A stretch of DNA of 64,000 nt, taken from Liopterus haemorrhoidalis. Taxonomy: Eukaryota; Arthropoda; Insecta; Coleoptera; Dytiscidae. Below, piece after piece: positions 54,725-64,000 of the stretch. Under the pieces are notes generated by a model. It saw nothing but the letters and a program-made list of their open reading frames with translations, was not told the DNA's origin and ran no database searches. The position numbers and the translations under genes are program-made. Location of the stretch: NCBI GenBank assembly GCA_963971575.1, contig OZ020615.1, positions 60,025,379 through 60,089,378 on the forward strand, read 5' to 3'. The stretch's first letter is position 1, and every line of letters starts with the position of its first letter.

Positions 54725-54781
<57 letters not shown>
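54717..54781. repeat. (TA)n microsatellite
   Basis: About 60 bp of uninterrupted TA repeat contiguous with the palindrome. Confidence 0.95.
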
Positions 54782-54784
<3 letters not shown>

Positions 54785-55074
54785 TACATCAGAGGTAAAT
54801 TGTATTAAGTCACAAATGATAAATAGCTCAGAAAAGACGATTTAAGATTGTTTACCGCCATGCTTTGATCGACTTAATACAGTTATAAAACAACGAATAT
54901 CGAAACAGGCTTGAACTTCAGCTCCAAATTATTTTCCACTTGACAGACCATAGTTATTTCCACTTAACAGTATTAAGTTATTTGGCACTAAAATGTCATT
55001 TCTAATAAAAATGTGACTTGATACAGTTTACCTCTAAGGTGCTGATATATATTTTGAATATTGTTATTACACAC
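54785..55074. other. A+T-rich stretch without recognisable features
   Basis: Nothing assigned. Confidence 0.4.
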
Positions 55075-55170
55075 AATAATCATAGGTCTGTTGCATGCGG
55101 CTTTTGCAGCTGCATCAGCTGAATCATTACCTTAAATACCAACGTCTTTCTAAAATTAATTAATGGTCTG
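55075..55170 (-). pseudogene. LINE RNase H fragment
   Basis: The minus strand reads KDVGI, a stop, GNDSADAAAKAACNRP. 'SHVGI.GN..AD.AAK.A' is the conserved RNase H end block of I/Jockey-type LINEs, compare WTPAHVGIMGNETVDKAA at 10.2 kb. Very short, with one stop. Confidence 0.65.
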
Positions 55171-56094
55171 TATATTTTTAACAACATGAATATATTTCTT
55201 TACAATCTTAAATTTTATTTAATTATTGTAGATAATTTTATATTGTTTTAATATGAACTTGATGTTTTTTTAGGTCACCTGTATTAAAATCCACTTGAAG
55301 AAGTCTTTAAAAAAAACTCTAATTTTTCGTGTTGACAAATTTTTAGTGAAACGACTTGTTAATACCCTTGAAACGACCTTGTCATACAAGACCACTTAAC
55401 ACACGTGCTTATTGTTAAAAAAACGAGAATTAAAATTTATAGCCGTTTAGACAAATGGCGGTCTTCTTGTGTGCAAGGCCCCAAAATATAGTGTGAACAT
55501 TATTTACAACTGCGCACCTTTTGTGCTACCGGCATGATGGCCGGCAATAAATAACTCAAGCTTTTTAAAAAGACCCTTATACTTATTAGCTGCGTTAAAA
55601 ATGTTTATGTAACCACTTTTGTGAAAGTACAAGTGTAAATATCTTCATTTTTTCATTCATATCTTTGAAAATATTTCTTCTAAACCAATATTTTCAAGGT
55701 TATTTTTTATTGAACTGATGAAAGATGATAATTATGACTATTTTGACAGTTTGTGGAGAAGCGTATAACTATTTTTTTATTGTGTGATATTTTGGTAAAA
55801 GTTTTTTAAGAACCCAAATAATTTTTTCAAGGTTTTGCTGTTATTGCTCTAAATTTGTTGAAAGGTGATATAAGTTATGACTTTTGACACATTTTATGAG
55901 ATATGAAGTGTTGACCGTTCACATTTAGTATTTTTAACAAAACCACTTGTTCAAGGTGCATTACTTTAACATTGAAAGCTGTGGTTACATTTTGTATACA
56001 TCTTAATGTGATTTGTAAATTTTCTTTTAATTGTTATTTTATTTGCAGATTAAATTTGAAGGTAAAAACATATCTTCTATTATATTTATCTATA
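55171..56094. other. A+T-rich stretch without recognisable features
   Basis: Nothing assigned. Confidence 0.4.
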
Positions 56095-56276
56095 TAGCCT
56101 GTTTCCTTAGTTTAAGCGGTACTAGATTTTGGGTTCATAACTTTTATCGATTAAGTAAGGCTTTTGATTATTTTGTTTAGCAAAAGCTTACTTCAATCCT
56201 TAAAAAAGAGATCTTAGGACAACTTAGATAAAGGAAAATTCCAGGTAGTTCAGCTTAAATGTTTGGAATAGCCTAT
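56095..56276. mobile_element. Miniature element with AGGCTATTC ends, short copy
   Basis: The left edge TATAGCCTGTTTCC plus 'ttagtttaagcggtacta' and the right edge, reversed TATAGGCTATTCCAAACATT plus 'taagctgaacta', form imperfect inverted repeats of about 30 bp. It is the same terminal family as 27397-27799 and the right edge of dispersed-family copy 1. Confidence 0.65.
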
Positions 56277-56391
56277 ATTATTACAATAAGGGTTTGAAAC
56301 CCCAAGATATCGAATCTCGAATTTTCAGGATCAGGAGGAAAATCTCGATATTTTATTAATAATACTAATATATTTATTTTGCTAAAAATGC

Positions 56392-56787
56392 TATAGTCTA
56401 TCTCAGAAAGAGCGATAGTAATAAAATTTATTATTTGTAAAAAGTTATTGTTTTTTCACACAGAAGCGGCACACAAAATATGAATAGTTCGAAACGAAAT
56501 ATTGTTAAAAAACAACCGAGTATGCCGCACATCTTATATGGGAATACGAACTAGGGTTAAACACAATAGAGCATAAAAATTTTACCCTAAAATTTTGAAG
56601 AAAAATATGGTCACAGGCATGCGTTTAATGATGTGATAAATATGGTCACAGGCGTGCGTTTAATAAAATGATAAATTGTAATATAGAAATACACAAAACC
56701 AATTTAAACGTGTTTAAAATGTGCACGCCAATGGTAACTGCCTGACAAAAAGATTTATTACTATCGCTCTTTCTGACATAGACTATA
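56392..56787. mobile_element. TATAGTCT miniature element, copy 2
   Basis: Ends TATAGTCTATCTCAGAAAGA and, in reverse, TATAGTCTATGTCAGAAAGA match over about 34 bp. The interior is the reverse complement of the interior of 50559-50961, including the two 'atatggtcacaggc.tgcgtt' repeats. Non-coding. Confidence 0.8.
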
Positions 56788-56867
56788 TTGGATTTTTTTG
56801 GGAAAATTTTGAGATAGGAAAAAGAATTATCTGACTGAGTTTTCGTTAACTGAAAAAATAAACTTTT

Positions 56868-57330
56868 AAATTAGGACCTCAATATTTCGAAAATTTCTAT
56901 AAATCACGCCATTATAAAATTTGTCTTAATTTTAAAATACGCAAAACGAATAAGGCCTCTAATTTTTTCTAGGCTAAATAAATTACGAGGAATCCAAAAA
57001 TACTAACCGCAGCGACCTGCGGTTAGTATCTATCTCTAACGGTTTTTGAGTTTAATTTTCACAAATAGTGTAAATTATGTTATTTAAAAATATTTCGTAA
57101 TCTTAAAACGCGTTAAAAGATTAAAGCACCAACTTTTTTCTAGACCAACTAAATTACGAGAAATTTAAAAGTTCTAAAGGCAAGTCTCTATCTCTAACCG
57201 TGTTTGAGTTGTGCTTTTTTTTAATTCACAATTTTCACAAATAATGTAAATTATGTTATTTGAAAAAATGTCGTAATCTCAAAACGCGTTAAAAGATTAA
57301 AGCCCCAATTTTTTATTAATAAACTAAATA
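56868..57330. mobile_element. Dispersed internally repetitive family, copy 4 (partial)
   Basis: It begins at 'ttaggacctcaatatttcg' in the middle of the family and keeps three 'cta.actaaataaactacg' units. A small local inversion ('accgcagcgacctgcggtta', 57004-57024) makes a hairpin within one unit. Confidence 0.65.
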
Positions 57331-57474
57331 AACTACGGAAAATTTAAAAGAATTTTATTTACAAGTGTTCAAAGTGTCCATTTTGATTGAAATACTTGTG
57401 CATCCTTACTCTTGAGCTATCGGAGCATAATAAAAAAAAAAAAATACCTAAAAATATTTCACTTTCAAGTCTTT

Positions 57475-57612
57475 TTTTATTTTATTTATTTTACATCGAC
57501 CTATTTATGCAACAAGGCATTCACCTCTCATCCAGGTGTAGGAGCTCGCCCACTGGCATCGGCGATTAGCCTCGTCGCAGAAATAGGCCGACGTAAAATA
57601 AATAAAATAAAA
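57475..57612. mobile_element. Foldback element, ~140 bp
   Basis: 'ttttatttattttacatcga' plus 'cctatttatgcaacaaggc' on the left and 'gcctcgtcgcagaaataggc' plus 'cgacgtaaaataaataaaa' on the right form inverted arms of about 42 bp. The centre 'gtgtaggagctcgcccactg' is GC-rich. A half copy is at 40378-40440. Confidence 0.75.
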
Positions 57613-57615
57613 TTT

Positions 57616-57755
57616 AAAAATTTATCAGTGTCCGAATTTTATATTTTATGAAGTATTATATTTCTTTGATACTTATACTCAGTATATATTGTATTATTCT
57701 AGCCTAGTAGGTACTACCAGCAATTGTAAACGTCTAAAATAATGGTGTCCACATT
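57616..57755. mobile_element. hAT 3'-end fragment (partner of 31.2-31.4 kb repeat)
   Basis: 'gtccgaattttatatttta' ... 'attctagcctagta' ... 'aaacgtctaaaataa' ... 'ggtgtcc' is a diverged copy of the loop and right arm of the inverted duplication at 31189-31424. Confidence 0.6.
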
Positions 57756-58213
57756 AATTCTTTGGTTGTATTCCAAAACGACATTTATTATTTTTCTTGG
57801 AGCCACAATATTAAGGGCTTGAAAGATTTATAGTTTTTTACCCTTATGCTAATGCTCATTGTTATGGTTGTAATAATTGTTTTATGAGCTTTAAATTTGG
57901 AGACGTTAAAGGGTGCTTTACATTTGATATATGTCTCGTACATAAGATTGACCATAAATAATCTGAAAACCTATTAATTATAAAACGCATGCGTTTTATT
58001 GCAGAACAATGAACTGCATATATCTGATGTAATTATACATTTTTTATGAACTGCACAATTTATGAGACACTTGATTAGAATTAAAATATAATTATGCAGT
58101 TTTGTAAACTTTTTATCAACAATTTAATATTAGCACGCAACTTTGTTAAATCTAAAATGTATTATTTAGTTTATTTTAGGTTATTAGTTCAGAAAATAAA
58201 AATATGAGATACA
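57756..58213. other. A+T-rich stretch without recognisable features
   Basis: Nothing assigned. Confidence 0.4.
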
Positions 58214-58270
58214 GACCTATCCCGACTTACTACTATTCAACTTACGACGCCTCATACTTACGACATTTTC
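58207..58270. mobile_element. Possible Tigger-like left terminus
   Basis: 'acagacctatcccgacttac' followed by 'caacttacgacgcctcatac' and 'ttacgacatt' resembles Tigger ends with repeated CGACTTACGA motifs. No right end or coding part was found. Confidence 0.4.
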
Positions 58271-58273
58271 TAA

Positions 58274-58500
58274 CTAACCAAGAGAAACCCTAATTCGATG
58301 CCAAGCAACAACTGCAAATTTTATTGCCATTAGCTTGACGTCATTATTTGGTGCATATACAATGCCCTCATTGGCCTGTTCTCGTAAGAAAAATACTCTA
58401 TGATACGTTAGTGGCTTTGGTACTTTGTTTTTTTTTTTTGTAAAATAGGGTTCTGCATGCTGTCCCAAAACAATTTTTTTTTTCAATATAAAATATAAGT
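58274..58500. repeat. Inverted duplication, arm 1
   Basis: Its reverse complement matches 59163-59390, including 'gacagcatgcagaa.cctatt', 'gagaacaggccaatga' and 'tgtatatgcaccaa.aatgac', at roughly 80% identity. No coding motif is recognised. Confidence 0.8.
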
Positions 58501-58535
58501 TATAATATATAATACATCGGAATTAACATATCATG

Positions 58536-58765
58536 GGTAAAAGTAACTTTTAGCTGCTTATACTACTCCCTAAATTTCCACTTTTGCATGTTTGCACTAT
58601 TTCCATGTTTCAATTCACTTTAAAATACAATTTATTTTTAGGTGGTTTATAAAAATAAAAGGTTATCAACAATAACCTAAGACAGTGTTTTTAAGGTGAA
58701 TCACTGTCCCTGGCCCTGCGCAGAACAGTGTGCGTAGTATAAGCAGTTAAAACTTACTTTTATCA
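58536..58765. mobile_element. Miniature element with GTAAAAGTAACTTTTAGC ends, copy 1
   Basis: The left end GTAAAAGTAACTTTTAGCTG pairs with the right end, reversed ATAAAAGTAAGTTTTAACTG. 'cttatactac' extends both arms. The interior has 'tccctggccctgc.cagaac'. Copy 2 at 59405 lacks about 35 internal bp. Confidence 0.75.
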
Positions 58766-59162
58766 TATTAAAAATAAAAGAATAAATAAATTTTTCTAAC
58801 CTATTTTTGTTGATACTCATTCAAAACCGATGTTATCCTTGTTTTGTCCATTTAAACAATCACTTGTTCACTCAGTTAATTGAAAACGTCATTTGTCCAA
58901 ATTTAAATAATCGATTTTTATGCCGAAAAACAAAAAAATCACTATTAAATTCTTTATTTAAACAATATTTGCTATTTATTGTTCTTCGTCATGAACAGTA
59001 CTTGATTAAAACACAGACAGGTCACAACTGATTAGCTGGGTTTGTGTAACCAACGTTTCAATTAGTAAATTCTTCATTAATTTCTCATTAAAAATTATCT
59101 TAATCTTTTTAACTCTGTTAATAATCCTTCGGAGTCAACCGAGATAGCAAAATTAAAAATTG
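58766..59162. other. A+T-rich stretch without recognisable features
   Basis: Nothing assigned. Confidence 0.4.
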
Positions 59163-59390
59163 AAGTTTTATTTATATTGAAAAAAAAAAAAATTCTTTTG
59201 TGACAGCATGCAGAAACCTATTTTATTAAAAAGAACAAAGTCGATAACGTATTGTAGAGTGTTTTTGTTATGAGAACAGGCCAATGACGTCAATGTATAT
59301 GCACCAAGAATGACATCAAGCCAGTGGTAATAAGATTTGTAGACGGTTCTACGTCCGTTGGCATGAAATAGTCTGTACGAATTCTGGTTT
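59163..59390. repeat. Inverted duplication, arm 2
   Basis: Reverse-complement partner of 58274-58500. The spacer holds one miniature element (58536-58765) and about 400 bp of unassigned sequence. Confidence 0.8.
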
Positions 59391-59404
59391 CTGAGCATGT
59401 GACG

Positions 59405-59598
59405 AGTAAAAGTAACTTTTAGCTGCTTATACTACGCCTTAAGTTTGCACTTTTGCTCTGTTTACACTGTGTCCATGTTTCAATTCACTTTAAAATGCAA
59501 TTTATTTTTAGGTGGTTTATAAAAAAAAAAATCACTGTCCCTGGCCCTGCACAGAACAGTATGAGTATTATAGGCAGCTAAAGTTACCTTTACCACAA
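59405..59598. mobile_element. Miniature element with GTAAAAGTAACTTTTAGC ends, copy 2
   Basis: Ends GTAAAAGTAACTTTTAGCTG and, reversed, GTAAAGGTAACTTTAGCTGC. It is colinear with copy 1 ('tgtttcaattcactttaaaa', 'tttttaggtggtttataaa'). Confidence 0.75.
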
Positions 59599-60377
59599 AA
59601 ACCGTACGAAGTACGGGTACTCCAGTTGGTTATATTATATTATCTTTTAATTATAATCTTTATTTATTATTTGTTTTTATTTGAGAAGTCTCCTTTCTCA
59701 AATATCCCCCACCAGATTCGTCCATCATACTACATTTTAGCCTAAATTTTTTATTGTATGTAGCTTCAGGTACAATTCTCCATTTTTAATATTTAAATAT
59801 GCGGTTATGTTGACTATGTTTAACAATTCATTATTGGTCACGGTTGTAAACATTAACTAAAAATAAAAAACCTCTAACCGAAATATCTTTAAATTCATTT
59901 CAACCCTAAAACAAACTTTATTTTGAACCCTTAAAAAAGTCCACCAATCCCCTTTGGACTCGAGTTCAAACACTTTCAACAATACAGATAGATCGCTTTG
60001 TATAAATCGGTGTGAACCCTTGCGCCCTACGCCCTGTGCTCTACACCCCGCGATCGGCATTGTACTCGCTTCACGGACCCACCGAACAAAAGAGAAATTA
60101 TAAACGAGCTCCAAAGAAACACGACACGATAAACGAGAAAATGGAAACGTAATGAACGGGTAATAAATAGGGAAGTAGTAAGAATGCTTGATGAATTATA
60201 AGTTTATATAAGAAATTACGTTTTATTGTTTTGTTCTAAATGCATTTAAATGTCAGAAGAAATTAATAATGATTTTGTTGTCGCTAACCAAAAAGTTCTT
60301 TATTTTATATCAAACTATAATTTCTTATTGTCTTTGTCTTTACTACATTTTAGTAGCAAACAAAGATAATCTATGTC
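59599..60377. other. Unassigned; short less A+T-rich patch
   Basis: 59990-60085 is GC-richer ('ttgcgccctacgccctgtgc') and does not recur. An 85-codon minus frame across it has no recognisable domain. Confidence 0.35.
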
Positions 60378-60534
60378 AGGAGTCGGACAACTTTTTAAGG
60401 TCGCGGGACGCTTTATTACGTTGCGGGACGCTTTCAGTAACAACATTTTTTGGTGGGCCATACTTTTGTAATTTCTATTTTTAGGGTTTTGTAGGTATGA
60501 CCAGTGGCGTATGGTCGGTGAGGCCCTACGCGCA
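60378..60534. mobile_element. Stacked hAT and Helentron-like edges
   Basis: CAGGAGTCGGACAACTTTTT plus 'aaggtcgcgggacgc' (60378) is a hAT-type left end. At 60483 a 20-bp start of the AGGGTTTTGTAGG family is cut off by AGTGGCGTATGGTCGGTGAG (from about 60500), another hAT-style end. The pieces are too short to order fully. Confidence 0.45.
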
Positions 60535-60690
60535 ATATTTTTCCTTGGGAAGCCACACAGCGCTGGAGATTGTTCTTCCAATCATCATAGCAGTGCTGGA
60601 ACTCAGATACTGGAATAGCTTTCAGCTGGTCGGTTACGGACGTTTGAATGTTTTCGAGTGTCCCAAAATAACGTCTCTTGAGGTGATTTT
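60535..60690 (-). pseudogene. mariner transposase C-terminal fragment
   Basis: The minus strand encodes YFGTLENIQTSVTDQLKAIP, then VSEFQHCYDDWKNNLQRCVA, almost identical to the C-terminus at 62150-62345. It is interrupted on its 5' side by the Helentron-like element that starts at 60692. Confidence 0.85.
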
Positions 60691-60691
60691 T

Positions 60692-61756
60692 AGGGTTTTG
60701 TAGGTATGACCAAAAAACCCTTATACCGTCATTTTGTCGTCTGTCTGTCTGTCTGTCTGTCTGTCTGTTCGGTAAAAATTGTAGCCAAACGGCTAAACCT
60801 GGAGAGTTGAAATTTGGCATGCTTATACAACTCTTTGACCCGCATATAGGAAAAATACTAAAAGATCTCAAAAACATATCCCCCTAAAAATATAAACAAA
60901 TATGTGCTCATCGAAAAAAAAAAATATTTTTTTATAATTATGGGTAGGGTATCAAATGAAAGCCCTTGGTACGTGGATTAACGATCAAATTTTTATTTTT
61001 GCAAAATAAATTATTTTGAAGCGATTTTTGCCAAAATTGTGCAATACATTTTTTGTCCCACACCCTGTAGCCCAGATGGTTTAAACTAAATATCTGAAAA
61101 AATTCTAAGTAATGTACATTGGTGTGAACCGGAATAGTTCAACAGGAATTTTTAATCAGATTAGGTTTTTGGAAAAAAACGCATTTTTTGTGATTTTTGG
61201 CTAATAATGTACACAAGTTATAGCTTTGTAACACGCCAAACTGGAACGTGTGTGCTGGTCTAGTGGTATTTCACGCTGATTTTTCATCCAAGTAACCCGA
61301 TCCGAAAGGGATCGAACCCTGTGAGAAGAGACAATATTATTTTTTGTTTTTTTTTTTTTAATTTTTATATTGTTTAAATTATTTTTTCAAAATTCTAGTT
61401 ATATTTTGGCAAATGTTGCATTTAATTTTTAAAAGCGTAAATTTAATAACCAGTGGAAATTGTTTAAATTATAATTTAATTCTGTTTCAATGTACACGAA
61501 ATCAGAGGGACAGAATTTATAACAACCAATGGAAGCCATAGGCGCAATTTTTAAAATTCTTAATGAACATTGCTATAAAAAAAAAAAAAAATACTGCATA
61601 TTTAGAAACCTAAATAATGGTATTAGGCGTTCGAATTAAAATTAACAAAAAAAATATTTTAATATAAAATTTGTTTTGGCATCCCAAATAATCATCATTC
61701 ACTTACTAAATACCTGCAAAACCCTGAAATGTGTGAAAATTCACACTTCACATCAA
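60692..61756 (+). mobile_element. Helentron-like non-autonomous element, copy B (1065 bp)
   Basis: It starts AGGGTTTTGTAGGTATGACC after TTTTT. (CTGT)n follows at 60739-60767, then 'gtagccaaacggctaaacct' and 'tttgacccgcatatagga', a tRNA-like module (61247-61325), and the 3' end 'tacctgcaaaaccctgaaat' plus hairpin GTGTGAAAATTCACAC plus 'ttcacatcaa' before TTTTTTT. The inverted partner of the 5' end lies about 45 bp inside the 3' end. It is inserted into mariner sequence. No coding capacity. Confidence 0.7.
61247..61325 (+). ncRNA. tRNA-like module in Helentron-like copy B
   Basis: 'gtgctggtctagtggtattt' holds an A-box-like TGGTCTAGTGG, and 'aaagggatcgaaccctgtg' a B-box-like GGATCGAACCC with a pairing stem. 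The spacing fits a tRNA. It lies at the same position as the tRNA-like segment in copy A but is a different sequence. Confidence 0.45.
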
Positions 61757-61967
61757 TTTTTTTACTTTGATATCACCTGCCACATTTAGTATTAATTTTT
61801 GGTGGGACATACTTCCTTTTGTCATTTCTATTTTTTACTATCTTAAGTTATTATTTACAGCACAGTAATGTGTTGGCAACCCTGGATAAGAAAAGTAAAT
61901 ATTATATTTTCCTACTTGTGATTTTAATTTTTTTTTATTCGAATAGAATTATAATTCAATATTAGAC
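61757..61967. other. Unassigned; possible hAT right end
   Basis: 'gtgttggcaaccctg' at 61870-61884 reverses to CAGGGTTGCCAACAC, hAT-like. 'tttttggtgggacatacttc' at 61797 echoes 60448, so this may be the far side of the element that starts at 60378, but no matching 8-bp duplication was seen. Confidence 0.35.
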
Positions 61968-62153
61968 GCTTTCCTTTTACCACTTTACTTAAGAAATCTA
62001 AGCTAAGCTAAGTTAATCTAAGTTGTAAGAGCGTTCCATTTATAAGACACTGGCTAAGATAAACTAAGTTTCTCCCCCCCCCCCCCTTCCCTTGCTAAGA
62101 CATTTGACTAACTTCTTAGCTTAGCCAAGCATTTTAACTTGTAAAAGGAAAGC
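61968..62153. mobile_element. Miniature element with GCTTTCCTTTTAC ends, 186 bp
   Basis: GCTTTCCTTTTAC on the left and GTAAAAGGAAAGC on the right are perfect inverted ends. 'ctaagct' and 'cttagc' repeats are subterminal. A 12-13 C run lies near 62074-62087. It sits at the 3' edge of the mariner copy 62150-62820. Target duplication unclear. Confidence 0.7.
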
Positions 62154-62815
62154 AGCTATTGTCTCCCTCAAAATAACTTCCTAGGGAAGCCACACAGCGC
62201 TGGAGACTGTTCTTCCAATCATCATAGCAGTGCTGGAACTCAGATACTGGAATAGCTTTCAGCTGGTCGGTTACGGACGTTTGAATGTTTTCGAGTGTCC
62301 CAAAATGACGTCTGTTGAGGTGATTTTTCAATCTTGGGAAGAGGAAAAAGTCAAAAGTCCTCAAGTCAGGCGAATAAGGAGGCTGAGGAGCCACAGGAAT
62401 GTTTTTACTGGCCAAAAAATCGTTTATTGAAATTGCTGTGTGACAAGGCGCATTGGGAGATTTTTCTCATCCCCAATTCATTGGTCAAAATCTGATGAAC
62501 GGTAGTGTGAGTCAAATTCAACTCTTCCCCGATCATTCTGACTGTCAATCGACGATTTGAACGCACAAGATCCCGGATTCTGTCGACATTTTCATTGGTT
62601 CTTTAAGATGAAGGCCTTCCGCTGTGTGATTCATCTTCAATCAACTCTCTTCCTTCTAAAAATGCCTTAAACCACCAAAAAACCTGAGTCCTTGACAAAA
62701 CACTGTCTCCGTAGGCCTGCTGAAGTTTTGCAAAAGTTTCCGTTGCACTGTGCCCAAGTCTGAAACAAAACCAGATAGCACACCGTTGCTCGAAATGAAT
62801 GTCATTCATTTTTAG
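62150..62815 (-). pseudogene. mariner transposase with internal deletion
   Basis: The minus strand starts at ATG 62809: MNDIHFEQRCAIWFCFRLGH, then SRTQVFWWFKAF and HSGRPSS (the paired HTH region). After a stop it continues NENVDRIRDLVRSNRRLTVR to LGMRKI. It then jumps, with a frame change near 62455, to NAPCHTAISINDFLASKN, PPYSPDLRTFDFFLFPRLKN and the C-terminus. The catalytic core containing the first two Asp residues is deleted; only the third (PYSPD) remains. It is about 190 codons against about 345 for mariner. Not functional. Confidence 0.9.
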
Positions 62816-62820
62816 AACGT

Positions 62821-63837
62821 ACTAGAAAAAACTGTTTTACGAAAAAAATCGCTGCAGACAACAAAATTACTCTAGCGAGTTCAGACTCGTACTGAAGGCG
62901 TATCACATGTTCACCTGCCGCTTCTCCAAGTCCCGCGTCCCAAATGTTGCCAGATTAAACGCTATGCTGCCAGTCCGGTTACTAAATTTACACACCTCGT
63001 ATTTGAAACTTATATTAATCTACTCAAATATTCAAGATAATTTAAACAAAAACTTTCCCTTTTTGTTGTTATTAAAAAGTAATTTCAGAAATAGTTAAGT
63101 TTTCTATTCTCGTAAAACTAATAAGAACTAATTTTCAAACTTTTAACTACTTAACTCAAACTTGTTCATTTCTAGCTTTTAATTTAGTTAATTACAAGAA
63201 AAAATATTCAAAATAATAAATTATTAATAGATGGAAAAAATAAGGTATTTTATAATGTTTTGGTGTAAAGAAAATTCAAGTTTTCTAAGAAGTAGTTTCT
63301 TGAAGTGGTTTCTATGAAGTAGGATGGGCTTAAAAGGTAAATAAAAATCTTATTCTTGAAAACATCATTGAAAATTCAAAATTTTCCAAGATAAAAAATT
63401 AATACGGGTCGTTAATGGCCCGCTTCCATCTTTGAAAGGTGTTGGACGTTTAGTCAAATCACTAAACAATAGGGGATAGGCATGATTTTTTTAAATTTTT
63501 TTATTATATTCCTCTTGTTGCATATAAACATAAAAAACAGTTTTTAATTTTTTTTTTTTGTAATTTGAAGGCTTAAAAAAATCATAAATGTATGTAACGC
63601 GCGAAAACGACGTGTGACGTCATACCCCTTCTAACTGACGCATGACACTACTAGGTTACCGGCGTACATAGTCTGTTCTGAACTTATTTGTTTGTATAAC
63701 TTTTATAGGCTATGTAAAGTTAGAGTGATTTTAATTAAAATAAAGTTTAATTCTATAAAAACAATTTATACATGTTTACCGAATTAAATTTTATATTAAA
63801 ATAGATAACTTATATTACAGTATTTCAATTATGCCTC
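62821..63837. other. Mariner 5' flank, then A+T-rich stretch
   Basis: 62821-63000 ('tgctgccagtccggttacta') probably contains the mariner 5' untranslated part, but the TIR could not be identified. Beyond that nothing is recognised. A 'cgacgtgtgacgtca' near 63608 is an isolated palindrome-like site. Confidence 0.4.
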
Positions 63838-63952
63838 TAACGTTTTGTAACTTCATGTAAACAATGTAGTAAAATTCTGACATCTAAATTACATAAATAT
63901 TTACATTTTACAGAGTTGCAGCGTTTGTTTACATAAAGTTATAGAATATAAA
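63838..63952. repeat. Short inverted repeat at window edge
   Basis: 'gtaacttcatgtaaacaa' (about 63847) and, reversed, 'ataactttatgtaaacaaac' (about 63928-63948) form imperfect arms of about 18 bp. Possibly a small miniature element. Confidence 0.45.
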
Positions 63953-64000
63953 ATAAAAATTACTTTGATACCACGTATTTCTTCAGCACTGTAGCATTCA

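Noticed and set aside
59857..60114. 85-codon minus frame across a GC-richer patch
   Set aside because: No domain, no recurring family, and the reading frame is not supported by a plausible start context or splice sites.

Overview
The window looks like a stretch of a repeat-rich arthropod genome, most probably an insect. It is strongly A+T-rich. I found no convincing host protein-coding gene, rRNA gene, functional tRNA gene or CRISPR array. All recognisable coding sequence is broken transposon sequence: LINE reverse transcriptase, RNase H and zinc-knuckle pieces, a Penelope-like GIY-YIG fragment, mariner, pogo/Tigger, hAT and THAP remnants. The mix of mariner, Tigger-type pogo elements, hAT miniatures, Penelope-like elements, Helitron-like elements and tRNA-derived SINEs fits a large insect genome. 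I cannot name the species or order from the sequence alone.

Layout. 0-12 kb: LINE 3' fragments (about 1.2, 1.5 and 3.0 kb), small hAT miniatures (3.5 and 7.3 kb, the second inside a LINE RT), an antisense LINE RNase H region (9.5-10.4 kb) interrupted by a miniature element, and a Tigger remnant with both ends (10.8-11.4 kb). 12-29 kb: two long copies of a dispersed, internally repetitive family (12.6 and 27.8 kb), a Helitron-like element with a 121-bp array (18.1-18.9 kb), hAT pieces (16.7, 19.3, 20.1 and 21.1 kb), a SINE with clear target duplications (25.7 kb) and several tandem duplications. 29-42 kb: TAA-tailed tandem units (29.0-29.9 kb), hAT and Tigger remnants, a nested hAT stack (33.9-37.0 kb), a second SINE (38.8 kb), a pogo element (39.8 kb), a third copy of the dispersed family and a THAP-containing element (41.5 kb). 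42-55 kb: LINE and Penelope-like fragments, a foldback miniature (43.9 kb), mariner (46.2 kb), a CR1-like LINE end (47.6 kb), a second copy of the 39.8-kb pogo element (52.0 kb), a hAT with perfect 8-bp duplications (53.6 kb) and a perfect 48-bp palindrome (54.6 kb). 55-64 kb: miniature elements, an inverted duplication, two mariner fragments and a full copy of a Helentron-like family carrying a tRNA-like module.

The parts do not work together as a pathway. They record layers of insertion. The insertion order can be read at 33.9-37.0 kb, 7.1-8.1 kb and 60.4-62.8 kb. Two less A+T-rich, apparently single-copy stretches (14.16-14.78 and 49.59-50.15 kb) are the best places to look for host regulatory or exonic sequence. 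All family assignments rest on motifs read by eye; no database search was possible.
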